From the NCBI GenBank assembly GCA_030549775.1, contig CM060175.1:66453245-66517244 (forward strand): a stretch of 64,000 bases of DNA, in the 5' to 3' direction. The DNA is from Tamarix chinensis (Eukaryota > Streptophyta > Magnoliopsida > Caryophyllales > Tamaricaceae). The position numbers and the translations under genes are program-made. Shown here in pieces: positions 34,535 to 47,511 of this stretch; position 1 is the stretch's first letter; each line of letters starts with the position of its first letter. The notes beneath the pieces are model-generated. The model was not told where the DNA came from, did no database searches, and worked only from the letters and a program-made list of their open reading frames with translations.

Positions 34535-37125
34535 ATGGATCGGAAATGGTTGTCTGCAAATCGTCTGTCTAGAGAATATAACGAAGGAGTGGAGTTTTTC
34601 ATCAAGTTTGCAGTTGAACATGCTCGGGACAATAGTAGAATAGTCTGTCCTTGTTTGAAGTGTGCTTATATTCAGCGTGTCAACGCTAATGATTTGAGAA
34701 ATCATTTATTTGTGTATGGAATTGATACAAGCTACACTTGTTGGATATGGCATGGGGAAACAGAGTCTAAATATGAAAATGACGATGCTGGGAGGGATAG
34801 TAGTGGATCATCATTTGATAACTATGAGGGACATTCGTTAGAGGAGATGACTCAAAAGGTTGAGGAAAGTGTTCGGGATTGTCCAAAAATGTTTGAGAAG
34901 TTATTGAATGACTCGGAGAAACCTTTGTACGGTGATTGTAAGACGTTTACGCGATTATCCGCTACTTTAAGGTTGTACAACTTAAAGGCATGTAACGGAT
35001 GGAGTGATAAGAGTTTTACAGAATTATTGTCGCTTGTGAAGGATATGCTTCCTGATGATAACGTTCTACCCGATCGTACGTATGAAGCGAAGAAGATTCT
35101 ATCCTCTATGGGCATGAGTTATGAGAAGATACATGCATGCCCTAATGATTGTATTTTATATCGCAATGACAATGCATCTTTGGATAGTTGTCCTAATCCT
35201 GAATGCAAAGCACCACGATACAAGAAGAACAAGGTGCCCGCTAAGGTGTTATGGTATTTTCCTATAATACCAAGATTAAGGCGGATGTTTAATGATATTG
35301 AAGATGCCAAGAACCTAAGATGGCATGCTGATGACAAGATAGATGACGGGCTTCTTAGACATCCATCCGACTCTCCACAATGGATGACGATTGATGGGTT
35401 GTTTCCTGAATTTGGTAAAGAAGTAAGAAATGTGCGCCTTGCACTTTCAGCAGATGGAATGAATCCGCACAATCAAGGCAGCTACAGTTTATGGCCAGTG
35501 ATTTTGGTTATATACAATTTACCTCCGTGGCTCTATATGAAACGCAAGTATATGATGTTGTCTTTACTCATTTTCGGGCCAAACCAACCTGGGAATGATA
35601 TTGATGTTTATTTGGCACCTTTGATTGATGATTTGAAGTTCTTATGGGACATGGGCGTTGAAGTATTTGATGCATATGGTCAAGAAAATTTTACTTTGAG
35701 AGCATTATTATTCTGTACTATAAATGATTTTCCGGCATATGGCAACTTGTCAGGTTATAGTGTGAAAGGCCATTATGCATGTCCGATATGTGAGGAGAAT
35801 ACTTCATTTGTTCAGCTAAGACATGGCCGAAAGACTGTGTTCCTTGGGCATCGTAGGTTTTTACCGAAGAATCATCATTATCGTAGGCAAAGAAAAGCGT
35901 TCAATGGATTCCGAGAAGAAGGGCAGGCACCAATCCGGTTGTATTTCTATGCCCAAAACTACCTCGGGAATAATTATATTTCCATTGATTGTCGTCCTGA
36001 GTATATTGGAAGGGACGATGCTACTTACATGGTATCGACAGTTGACATAAGCGACATTTATAATCAGGAATGGATGTCAACCACAAGTGTCGCCGTTTAT
36101 GTCACGTAAGCATTATTTCATATTTCAGATTTTAGTACTCTTGGAGACATAGAATTTTTACGACCTCTTAAGCTTATATGAGTTATTAGTTATTAACAAA
36201 TATCCATTATTATTGTCGTCCATATATAGGTTGGTAGCTAGTCGCGCTGCGTTGGAGGGAATGCTTTCCTCTATTGTTTTTGTGTGCCCATACTACATAG
36301 CTGACAGTAGTACAATAACAGAGGGTAGGCACATTAACTATTTAGCGGATCGCATTTTGATTGAGGGACACAACAAGCTCTATCTCATTCCTCACCTCGC
36401 AACTGAACATTGGGTTTTGTACGCCGTCCGACCTGATCTTAATAAAGTTTATGTGTTTGATTCCCTTAGAACCTATGACGTGCCTTTTGAGGTCGCTCGT
36501 CGTAGTGGGAAGGAATTTATAGACATGTTAGTATATTTTTCACTTCTTACTTCATTAGCTTATTTATACATATATATATATATATATATATATATTCTAT
36601 TTTCATTATTTGAGGTATTTATACTTACAATATTATGTATCCAACTCTATTTATTAGGGCACTACGGACGGCATATCAAAGGAGAGGTGGGAATGGTGTC
36701 CCAGACCCAAAGAATCTTCAATATGAGCCTATCATGGTAAGTAGGAAGACAACTATTTTGTATTTTGTTTTAATTCAAATGAATATATAATAGTTAGAGA
36801 GCTAATTGAATTCATTTGACAGTGTCCACAACAGCAAAATGGCAATGATTGTGGATACTATGTATGTAGAACAATGGATCTTATAGTCCAGAATAGATCG
36901 GTCAACATAGATCCAAGCCATGTATGTTTGCTTTTCTATATTTTTCTATTAATGAATCATGAAATATATATTTTTGACCTAATGTCTAACTGTATATTAA
37001 TTGAAACATGTGTGTTGTAGTTTTTCACCGATGACTATGCACGAGGCCAGCAATATAATATTGATGAAATTGATGAAGTTAGAGACCAATGGGCCAAGCA
37101 CGTGCACTCATTCATTCGGTATTAG
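34535..37125 (+). CDS. Tnp2 transposase N-terminal half fused to Ulp1-type cysteine protease (CACTA gene)
   Basis: Five exons (34535-36105, 36230-36526, 36658-36736, 36823-36921, 37021-37125) join in frame to 716 residues. Residues 1-75 are the transposase-associated domain (MDRKWLSANRLS..EYNEGV, CPCLKC). Tnp2 follows with ALSADGMNP (Asp307), FGPNQPGNDIDVYLAPLIDDL, FTLRALLFCTINDFPAYG (Asp398), CPICEE and FLGHRRFLPKNHHYRRQRKAFNG. Tnp2 similarity stops near Leu469, so the rest of the catalytic domain, including the expected third acidic residue, is missing. From about 500 the protein is Ulp1-like: EHWVLYAV (His584), VYVFDSL (Asp601), CPQQQNGNDCGYY (Gln653/654, Cys659), so the C48 protease residues are intact. 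The open exon 1 and clean splice sites suggest recent or selected function. Alternatively the parts are separate genes read through in my model. Confidence 0.75.
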
Positions 37126-37439
37126 GTAGCGATCTATATATTCTACATGCATTTTCAGGTTTGTATTTTGTCTACATCTTTCGGTCTTCCGGCCTAGATT
37201 TGTGAACTCTTTACTTTGGGGTGTAGAGCTACCAAGTTGTGGTATGCCCACTAATTTTTATTCCTAAGTATAGTTGGTGTATTGAGACATGCATACTAAT
37301 TATAGATTGATTGAAATTATGGTGTGATACCCTGCTGGTATGAATTGATGTTGTTTTACATTGCAGATTTGGTAATTGTTTGAACATACAACTGTGTATG
37401 TGGGCAGGAACAAAACAGAAAAATGCTAAAAAAAAAATA

Positions 37440-37920
37440 TACACTTTTAATAACGGTTCTATGGGAAACCGTTATTAAAACCATGTTTTAATAACGGTTC
37501 GTAAACAAAACCGTTATTAAAAGTTATGTTTTCATAACGGTTCTATGGGAAACCGTTATTAAAACCTAATTTTTAATAACGGTTTCCCATAGAACCGTTA
37601 TTAAAGAATCCGTTTTTAATAACGGTTTTGTTTACGAACCGTTATTAAAACATGGTTTTCAACAACGGTTTTTTCTGATGAACCGTTATGAAAACCTTAT
37701 TTTTAACAACGGTTTCCCATAGAACCGTTATTAAAAGCTCATTTTTAACAACGGTTTTTAAGTAAAAACCGTTATTAAATATGAAGTTTACGCACATATT
37801 CGCGGGTTTTTGTATATTTTTAATGACGGTTATGAACCGTTATTAAAGATATAATAACGGGCGATTCAATAACGGTTGAAAACCGTTATTAAAACTCGAA
37901 AATAACCGTTATTAAAAGCT
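37440..37920. repeat. Right subterminal array of TAATAACGGTT hairpins
   Basis: About nine to ten units of facing TAATAACGGTT and AACCGTTATTA arms. Several pairs are near-identical, such as those with 'ctatgggaaa' and 'cccatag' loops at 37450, 37540, 37580 and 37710. Same unit as the left array but more copies. Confidence 0.9.
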
Positions 37921-37935
37921 GTTTCCGTGGTAGTG

Positions 37936-38050
37936 GGTACCATTCCTTATTTACTGTTTTAGCTTTTACAATGTTACTTTAAAATAAAATACAAAATTGA
38001 TTGAAAAAAAAGGTGTTATACTACAAGTCACAAAACGCAACCACATGTTT
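37936..38050 (+). repeat. Right end of the repeat copy split by the CACTA element
   Basis: Continues the sequence interrupted at 31949 and contains the degraded terminus 'aaaaaaggtgttatac', corresponding to GGGTGTTACA of better copies. Confidence 0.45.
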
Positions 38051-40560
38051 GAAACTAATCCCTATACCTATGGACATATGTATTAGACACTCCATAAATA
38101 ACTATATTTTATGTTAGCAATGAAGCCTATGGTTTAATATTCAAAATTATCTAGGGATTCCACCAATCATCATAGAGTATAGGTCATTGTATACAGTGCC
38201 ATTAACAATTGCATTAACCATGACCCTCAATTCTAACATTTAATCCATGCCCTTTCTATCTAGCTGTTAACATATATTTTTTAAGCAATCAAATTGTTGT
38301 CATGCATTTGCTTCCTCCCATGCTAACCGTCGATTTTATTTTCTCGATCATTGTAAGGCCTTACAAGTTTTTTCCTAAACAAAGTATTATTATGCCAAAT
38401 CCATAAATTTGAGTACCTATTACAGAAACAACTATATAAGGGGAACGATCTTGACATGAAAATGAATGTCTTAAAAAAATTCCAACCAATCTTTCAAATT
38501 ATGGGAAAATGTGCTTGGTCCTTCATAAGTTTTTCTTATAGGTAATAGTTGATAGGATTGGCTTGTTGAGTCATAAGAGTTCCTAAGGTGATGAGTTTGA
38601 TTGATTTTTTTTAATAATATACTTCTACTTTTTATTATATAATAATAGAAAATATAACTTTCTCATAACTTATTTTTTTAATTAACTTATTCTCCAACTT
38701 CCCAATTTTTAATATACTAATTAACTTAATACCTAATTAATTACTATATGAATTTCTACCCTACTTAATTACTATGTTCAATTTTATCCAACTTAATCTC
38801 TTCAAATTAATTCAAAGTTTGAATGTATCTTTTCTTTATTCAAAATTTCTCAAAATGTTGTATATATTTAAATTATTTACATTTTTCTTACAAGTTGCCT
38901 TTTTAAAAAATATTTTTTAATTCATGGTTAATTTAGGGAACTAATGATGTTAATGGAATTCTTAATGTGGTAAGACACTAATGCATTTAATTTGGGAAAA
39001 AAAATTTCTTTTTCGTCTCTAGTTTTTTATGAAAAACATAACAATGAATCCTTGTGAAAAAACATATGTTCACTTATCTATATTATAAAGCTATTATTTA
39101 TTTAAAAAATTTAAAATATTATTCATAATGATAATATTATTAATTATTAATTGCAACATTATTCATTATAATAATTTTATTAATTTAAATAATAACATGA
39201 TTTTTATTATTATTAGTAACACTAAAAATAAAAATAACAACAACAATAAGCTATGATAATAATAATGATGATATTAATATTAATATTCATAAGAATAATA
39301 ACAATATTATTAATATATTAATCTTGATAATAGGTATGATAATAATAATATTACTTAAAATAAGTATGATAAAATCAATAATAATAATAATAATAATAAT
39401 AATGTTATTATTAATATTAATAAAAGGTATTATAAAATTATTGTCATATATATTAGTAATAATAATATTATTTATGCTAGTAATAGTAATATTAATATAG
39501 TTAATAATATTATTGTGACTAATATAAGTAATAATAATATTATTACTAATATTATAATTATCTTAAAAATAATATAATGACAACATTATTATTATTATTA
39601 TTATAAATATTAATATATATAAATATTAACATTAATAATAAAGTTATTATTAATATTACTATAATTAATAATAATATTATTAATATTCATGATGATACTA
39701 TTATTAATTTTATTAGTAATATCATTACTTATCACTAGTTAGTATTAATAATAATGTTATCAATATTAATTATTATCATATTATTATTTTTATGAATATA
39801 AACATAAATATAAATTAATAAAAATGTTAATATTAAAGTTATTATTATTAATATTTAAATTGGAAAACATGTAGAAAATAAGGGCATACATTTATGAGGA
39901 AATTTTTTAATACGCATATTATAGGTTACTTTCTAGTTTTTTTTTTCACAAAGTCAAAAACACATATTTTTTAATTTTATATTCAGAAAAATGAAAAAAT
40001 ATAATTAAAATATATATATTTCTAACTTTCAGGAAAGGTGGAAAACATTTTTTAGATATCACTCCTATTTTCTAAAATTTAAACGCACCATGGGAAAACT
40101 TTTGGAAATGGTTTCACCAATCTAAATGTGTATTATTCAAATATTTCATAGATATTTAAGAGCATTTTTGGTTCCATACTTTTTGACTGCATTATCCTTC
40201 TCCTTAGTTTTTTTTCCTTTCTTTTTTCCCCTCGCATTATTTACATGTTATTAGTGCTTTATATGCCAAATGAATCATGTAGATATCTTTTAAGCATGAC
40301 ACAGAGATCATTAATACAACTTCCTTGACCATTGGAAGAGAGGATCACACTATCAACAACATTCTTAGCATGCAACTGCTTAGGGACAATATTAAAGTTG
40401 CCTATACAATCATCATGTTGGACTTTGGTGGCAACATCTTTTTATTCAATTTTAAAAATTATACTAACATTTCTAATTATGATATAAGTGTTTTAGACCA
40501 TTGGATTGTGGACTATACATGTATCACATAAAAGTGGGTTTGGTGGAGTGTATAGGGCAC
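38051..40560. other. AT-rich non-coding spacer with ATT/AAT trinucleotide-rich block
   Basis: 38051-38580 has no recognisable gene. 38600-39880 is almost purely A/T with dense TAATAATATTAAT-like words on both strands. The short frame 40325-40531 matches nothing I know and lacks support. Confidence 0.55.
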
Positions 40561-42333
40561 AAATACAAGACCCCCTGATTTACTAATGAAGGTATTATTG
40601 CCTCACTAAGTAGGACAAATCTAGGTTACCATACCATTATCATACTAAATACCAATTAACTTTAAACAACAACAACTAGATAGTATAAGAAAATTATATA
40701 AAAACAAAATATTTTAGGAGATAAACTCTAAATATTTAACTATAAAAAGTACAACAAAAGAGATACATGAATCGAAGAATCTAAAGAAGTAGGCGGGCAC
40801 AAAAATAACTATGCTACCAAATAACTATAACTTATGCCCAACCCTAAATATACATCACTCATGCACATGCAATACACCAAAAAGTCAATACATTCATAAA
40901 ACACTTGAGATTGAACAAAAGAGTCATCTTCTCATTTTAATGAATGGTACCCATAACAAGGTAGTGTGAAAATGTATCGAGTAACACAATCACTTAAAAG
41001 ATAAGGAATTCATTGTAGAAAATCATAAGACACGGCATAGGATATAATATAATGCGTATAATACAACAATATACGACGCGCGATAAACAAGAGTTACTTC
41101 ACATGCGAACGTGAACAACTTAAGGGAAAAGACATATTAAAATATTTACTTAGTGATGATAAAATACCAATAATTTTTACTTTGACAACATGAACCCTAA
41201 TATTATTTCTTAGGTGGAATAGAATCTCTAAAGGCATAAAGCACATCGAACCCACATTTATATCCCTTATACAAGAATCATTCATTCATGGTAGAATTAC
41301 CTTAGGGACCACAAATCAGACACATGATCCTTAAGTGTAGGTACCCTCTATAGGCTGATGGAACAAAAACATGTAAAGTAAATATAGTTCCACTTTAGCC
41401 TTGACAGAAAGAGGTTAATAATACTAAAATACTTTTTTGGTCTTGACTCATGTGATATTTTACTTTGAGATTAATGTTTTATTCTATGATCTTAGCCACA
41501 CCAAAGGTCAACATTTAACACTTATTACCACTCATCATCACTTGTAGCTTATCACTTATCGATGCATTGTCACTTATCACTTGTAAGAAGAATTCATACC
41601 AACAATTGTATTATAACACACAATTAGAATTATATGAAGGTTAAATAAATAAAATAAGCCATGCATATAAAATAATGATTAAAGGCATTATGAACCCCTA
41701 ATTCAAGTTATTAAAAGGACTCAACCAAACAACTAGTTTAGCACCCAACCTAGGATTATGATTAATAACTAAAATTACCCTTTAGGTTATTCTAAAACCA
41801 AAACAAGGACTAAAGAAGCAGCAATACTTAAGAAACACTAAAATTCCCCTGCAAAATCTTAATTCCTAAATATTTCATAAATTCACAAATTAGGCTCATG
41901 AACTCGCCAATCTCAAAACAACACTCAAACATTCCATATTAAACACAACTAACTGAAAAATAGAGCTAAAACTCATAATTAAACACACGTAATGATAATT
42001 ATACCCCTATAATTTCAATGCTCATTTTAAATTGGTTTAACTTAAAACCCCAACTCATAATTTAACTTTATAGTAAACACTAACTTATAATTATCCCAAA
42101 TAATCCATTTATTACACATAAGTCATTTTCACCTCAAATAACAATCATGTAAGTCAAAGTTCCAAAATTGATGTATACTAACCAAAATGCCCTTAAAACA
42201 CTTCAAAACATCTTCAAACTTGTAAAAATTATAACTAATTCCAATATACCAAATTTTAAGTAAAGGAGTTAATGAACATAATGACCCCCTAGTTTTTACA
42301 AAAAAAAACTAATTTAAAAATATAGAAATACGT
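40561..42333 (-). repeat. Decayed minus-strand copy of the LTR-like family
   Basis: The minus-strand version of the family motif lies near 41449-41486 ('catgtgatattttactttgagattaatg'), beside 'ggctgatggaac' near 41350. The wording is close to that of the copy at 1-1553. Neither end is preserved; no genes. Confidence 0.4.
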
Positions 42334-45300
42334 TGTAACACCCTAAAATTTATTACTTAAAACTTTTGTTTTAAAAAATAATTATATAAAATATTTGGTG
42401 TTACTGCCATATCTAACATGAAGAGAGGTATGATCAGTACATGTCCCATGCCTGAAGTAAGACCAAAATAACTTAAACATGAGGATTAAGTGCAGTTAGT
42501 ACTTAATCTAAGGTTGAGACAGAGCTAACAAATAATAATAATAATAATGGAAGAGAGATTTGAATACAATACAAAAGGTCGACAACACTTGATGTCCCAA
42601 AAGGAGACAATAAGAACAACAAAATACAACAAGAAGAAAAGACATTATATAACTTTAAACACTCCAAACCAAACCAAGATTCCATTAACCCTACAAAAAA
42701 TCCACATGAAAATGTAGTATTAGTATGAATTCCTAATATTGAGGGAATCATTATGCCTCCTAATAGATAGCATGCCACGCTACACATGATCCTTCAATAA
42801 AGAAAAGCATGCTTATGAAAAAATAAACACATGCAGTTAGAACCTTCAAGTATAACATGGTTTCACAACTCAATACATGATAACAATCAAGCATGCCTTG
42901 ATAAGAGTCCAACTTGTGAGGTTTCCACTTCAAAATAAACTGTTTGCTAAGCTAACCATGATCTAGTTATCCAAGAGGTGCCAAGGTGGTTGTCTACTTC
43001 AATTTACAAATCAAAGGTGGATCCAAATTAAAAGTGGAATACAATCCCATAATCTAGGGAACTAACACCAAGGATGACAACAAATCAAGAATCAACAACT
43101 AACTTTCTAACATCATGCCAAAGAATTCAAACAACCTAAGTTAAGTACATACAAACTGAGCATTCAAGTCCTTAAGTATGTGTACCCCCTTCTAGGGCTT
43201 GTGGATCCCTATGAGAAGAAATGAACCCTTTGATCTAAAAGTTTTACTATACATAAGGGGCCTATTCCTAGACACAATATATATTTTCAAACTTAAGTCT
43301 TTCACTTTAAATGATTAGTATTTTATTCAATGCTAACATCACTATTCTAATGATATAAAGATCTATAATAACAAGCCAACAAATCTAGGGATCCCAAGGA
43401 TCACTAAAACAAATCAATTATCCATTTAGATCAAAAGACCTCAAGGGTCACTACAACAAATCAAATATTAATTCAATCCCAAAGGACCACAAGGGTGGCA
43501 TCAATTTAAAGCCATGTAGGCTTATGATTAAGCATAACATCATATCCTAAACACTTAACCAATTCAAATCAATAATTTTATTTCTAAATTATCCAAGGAC
43601 AACCTAGAGCCATCTACAAATTCAAATGAATGGTAATGTCAATATAAATCAACTAAATAAAAAGATAACATAAATAGAAAACCAACATCCTCCAAAGTCA
43701 AATCCTAGTCAACTCATAGGCTAAAACAAGTCAATTGACCCCCTAACTAATGGACCGGTCCATGAACCAAATAGAAAATAGAAAAAAAGTGGGTCGATCA
43801 TTTGACTAGTAGAGGATAATAAATCAACTAGTGGCTCTTCAAAAAAAAAAAGAGCAAGTAAAATCGATAGCTAACTAGTCGACCATTGAGTCTATAAGAC
43901 AAGAATCCACACATGGACTAAGACATATACCCAACCCACAACCAACCACACATAAAAGGGTATGATTATTTCCTTACCATGGGAATATAATCTAACAAAT
44001 TATTGTTTTAACATATGTGGTATTGCATACCACTATAGCCGAGAGGTGTTCTAAAAAGGCCAAAAATCAACATGCTCCAATTCATGTTAAATTCATACAT
44101 AACCTTATAAATACTAATACATATATAATGACATAATTAACACAAATTAAAACAACCAAAAAGATACACAAAGTCTAAAAGGTTGAATGCCTCTAAAGGG
44201 AAAAATTGCCTAAAATTTCATACAACTTCATGATTTTCACCATAATATGTGTGCATAATATAACACACATTAACACATGCTTAAGAAAACATATCAAGGT
44301 ATTCAAATCATACTTAAAAACATACAAAAATGAAAAATCCTAGCATGGCCCACTATGGCATTTTTCCATTTTTCACACAAATAATGAAATGACACATAAT
44401 GCATGAATATAAACTCTCAAAGCATAATATCATCCTTTATTACGAATCAACAAATTTTCATGGTAACAAAAATTAGAGCATGAAAATTAGCACATGAAAG
44501 CTTGTGTCTAAGAAAATGATTAGACTACCAAACTAGAAATTGTTAGCACAAAATTATTCCTTAGCATCACTTCTTTCTTCTATGAGGATTTGATCACCTT
44601 TATAAAAATAATAATAATAATAAGAAGAAGAACAAAGCTAAAAGAAAACAAAATAAATAAGCGAAGGAATTTAGATGGAAATAAACCCTTGACTTTAGAG
44701 GACGACAACTTGTCAAGGTAATTGAATCCACTTCACCTTTCCTTAAACCTTAACTTCCTACAATTAGGGCAAGTGGCTAGAAGTTAATATAAATGGAATT
44801 TTGTAGAAAAAGAATAAAAATAAGGAGCAGAATAAATAAGGATGGCTTGGTCTACTTGGCAAAAATGCACAAAACACCATCAAACACCATCCAAATCACC
44901 ACACCAAACACCAAGAGTGAGGAGGCTAAAGGAGGAGGTGTTAAGGAAGTTTAAATCTAAAGAAAATTAGAAGGAAAAAAAAGCATAAACCAAGTGCAGG
45001 GAGGATTTGAATCGACACTAGAGCGAGAGAGAGAAAGAAATGAGAGGGAAGTATGTGCATGAAAAAATGGGTAATTGGCAAATGAATGTGTGTGCGGATA
45101 AAAGGCCAAATTCACACACACAAATCCCTTTCTCACCACTCCATTGGTGCACAATGACAAGAGGGAACGAGGACTAAAGCTTTCTTGCATACCTCGTGAG
45201 TGAAAGTAGGCATTGTGTATAAGGCACGAAAGAGAGTTAGTGGGTGATGTAAGAAGATTTGATTATGGAAGAAAATGTGGTTGAATGCTAAAAGCCAAAG

Positions 45301-45760
45301 CCAAATTTTGAAGAGGGGAGTCACGAGAGTTGGTGCCAATGGTCAACAACCTAAATGGTCGACCACAATAGTTCATTATGAATTAATAGGGTAGAAATGG
45401 AATTAATTATGAACTTATTAGAAAGTAAATAAACACCAAAAATAATGAAAAATTAAGAAAACATGTGGAATAATTTTAGAAACTCAAATATATAAAAAAT
45501 ATTTTGTAATGGAGTTGCTTTGAATCCCAAGTAAATTAAAATACGTAAAAATAGTTAAATTCATCTAATTGCAAACATATGATAAAAATTCTACATTTTG
45601 GGAAAATATGAAAAGATAATAAATACAAGGGTAATTAATAATGGATTGGGAAATTAGTTACCCTAAGAAACCATGTTTAAGAAAACAAGGTATAATAATA
45701 AATTTATTAAAAGCATTTTAAACTTCTTAAGTTCTTTCCTGCCATTTTTATAAAGGAAAA
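42334..45760 (-). repeat. LTR-like repeat, minus-strand copy with intact right-hand (3') terminus
   Basis: TGTAACACCCTAAAATTTATT at 42334 is the reverse complement of the family's 3' end. The motif tctttcactttaaatgatta occurs at about 43300-43335. 44260-44480 resembles, in reverse complement, the 30.2-30.6 kb part of the copy at 29851. The 5' end was not found, so the right limit is approximate. Frames at 42503-42787, 44957-45190 and 45133-45339 have no recognisable protein features. Confidence 0.45.
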
Positions 45761-46489
45761 TGATGGAGAAGAAGGGCAATAGTGAGACATGTGGGAGTAT
45801 TTGCTCCTCTCTGTGTGCATGTGAGCATGGGTGTGTCTTGATAATTGTTTTGAGAGTTAACTTTTAAATCGGAGGCATTATTATAATTTTTTCTCATTTT
45901 GAAGAATATATCATAGTTTAAAAAATTGGATTGACCGATGACTTGGTAAGCATGTTTTCATGTACTAGTTCTCAAAATTTATGAATCAGTAAAAATCATA
46001 TAAAAAACAATAAAAAGCAATATGTTGGTCAAAAAATCGGTCGATCAAACAAGTCAAAAAACTAGTTGAGAGTCTGTTAAGTTCATTTGTAGTTCTTTTT
46101 TATATATATTATTTTTTATATATATTTTTATATTTTTTTGACTTAATATGTGTTATTCGTCCGACCACTAAGTCAGTGAAATCAATTATAATATCAATTC
46201 GATGACTAGTCTAATTTTTAAAACTATGAAGATTATATAGGAACCCCAACAAATTTGGTAATAGCATTAAGTTCACTTAATAATTTTTGTATATGTTTTC
46301 CTTGTATCACTTCAATTGATAAAACATAAAGTAAAAATGACAATAACTACTAAAACTCACTCAATTAACCTTTTAACTATATCTATTTAATAACATAAGC
46401 CACTAATTATATCAAAATCAACCAATAAAATCACCACTATCATTTTCAAATAATAATTTGAATACACCCATGCTTACTACAAGATCACA

Positions 46490-46535
<46 letters not shown>

Positions 46536-47172
46536 GATAAATTTAACAACTTATTATAAAAAGATGAAATCTTCATGAATTATCTTATAAGATTTAAGCT
46601 CTATTTGTTTTTTAATATGAAATCTGATAGACATATTTTATTTATGTTTGAATTTATAATAGTGTTTGGTAATGCAAAATGAATTTATATATATTGACAA
46701 TTTTATGCATTATTTATTTTAATAAAATCTATTCTTATATTATTTTTATTATTTGTTTACAAATTTAATTTTAAAAATATATATTAATTAATTATTAATA
46801 ATAAATAATTAATATTGATATTAATAATTAATAATAATACTAAATATTATCAATATTATTCATAATTAATAATATTTACAACAAATAATATTAATATTGC
46901 ACAATTAATATCCAAAATGATACTATTAATAATGAATAATTAATATTAATAATGAATATTGATTAATATTAGTATAAATAATTGATAACATTAAATAATA
47001 ATGACAATATTAATATTGGTGATAGGTTTGTATATGAATAATATTGTATGTTAATTTAAATATTTAATAAAAAATAATATTACCTATTTATAAAATAATA
47101 ATATAGTAGATAATATCGCTAATAATATTATAAAATAAATTACATAAAATTGATCTGATACAATATTGTAAA
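45761..47172. other. AT-rich intergenic spacer
   Basis: Non-coding. Includes a (TA)n run at 46493-46533 and an A/T-only block 46600-47150 with TTAATATTAATAAT-like words. No gene seen. Confidence 0.6.
46493..46533. repeat. (TA)n microsatellite, about 20 units
   Basis: Uninterrupted alternating TA. Confidence 0.95.
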
Positions 47173-47511
47173 TAGGGTTGTAAACGAGCCGAGCCGAGCT
47201 GAATACCCCTAGGCTTGGATTCGGCTCGTTTAACTAAACGAGCCTAAAATGATGTTTGGGCTCGACTCGTTTAACTAAACGAACGAGCTGAACCGAGCTT
47301 TTAACGAACCGAGCCGAGCCGAGCTCACGAGCCAAAGCCAAAAAATGAACCGAGCCGAGTTTTTTCGTGTTTGGATTCGGCTCGTTTAATAAACGAGCCG
47401 AGCCCGAGCCTCACTTTTAGGCTCGTTTAACTAAACGAACGAACCGAATCGAGCTTTTAACGAGCCGAGCCGAGCCGAATACCGAACTGGCTCAGCTCAT
47501 TTACAGCCCTA
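47173..47511. mobile_element. Non-autonomous hAT element rich in GAGCC hairpins
   Basis: Ends TAGGGTTGTAAACGAGCC and, on the other strand, TAGGGCTGTAAATGAGC. A perfect 8-bp duplication ATTGTAAA lies at 47165-47172 and 47512-47519. The interior is tandem CGAGCCGAGCC and GGCTCGTTTAACTAAACGAG units in both orientations, so the whole 339 bp is self-complementary. No coding capacity. Confidence 0.92.

Larger units (their letters stand above)
31950..37935 (+). mobile_element. CACTA (En/Spm) DNA transposon, complete ends
   Basis: The left terminus is CACTACTACGGAAACAG; the right terminus on the other strand is CACTACCACGGAAACAG, one mismatch in 17. A perfect 3-bp duplication GGT flanks it (31947-31949 and 37936-37938), as expected of CACTA elements. 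Hairpin-type subterminal repeats fill about 330 bp at the left and 480 bp at the right. Inside are a GC-richer leader region (32340-32550), a hypothetical frame (33732-34205) and a spliced Tnp2-Ulp1 gene (34535-37125). It inserted into the right part of an old LTR-like repeat. It probably cannot move alone, because the C-terminal half of the Tnp2 transposase is missing. Confidence 0.95.
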
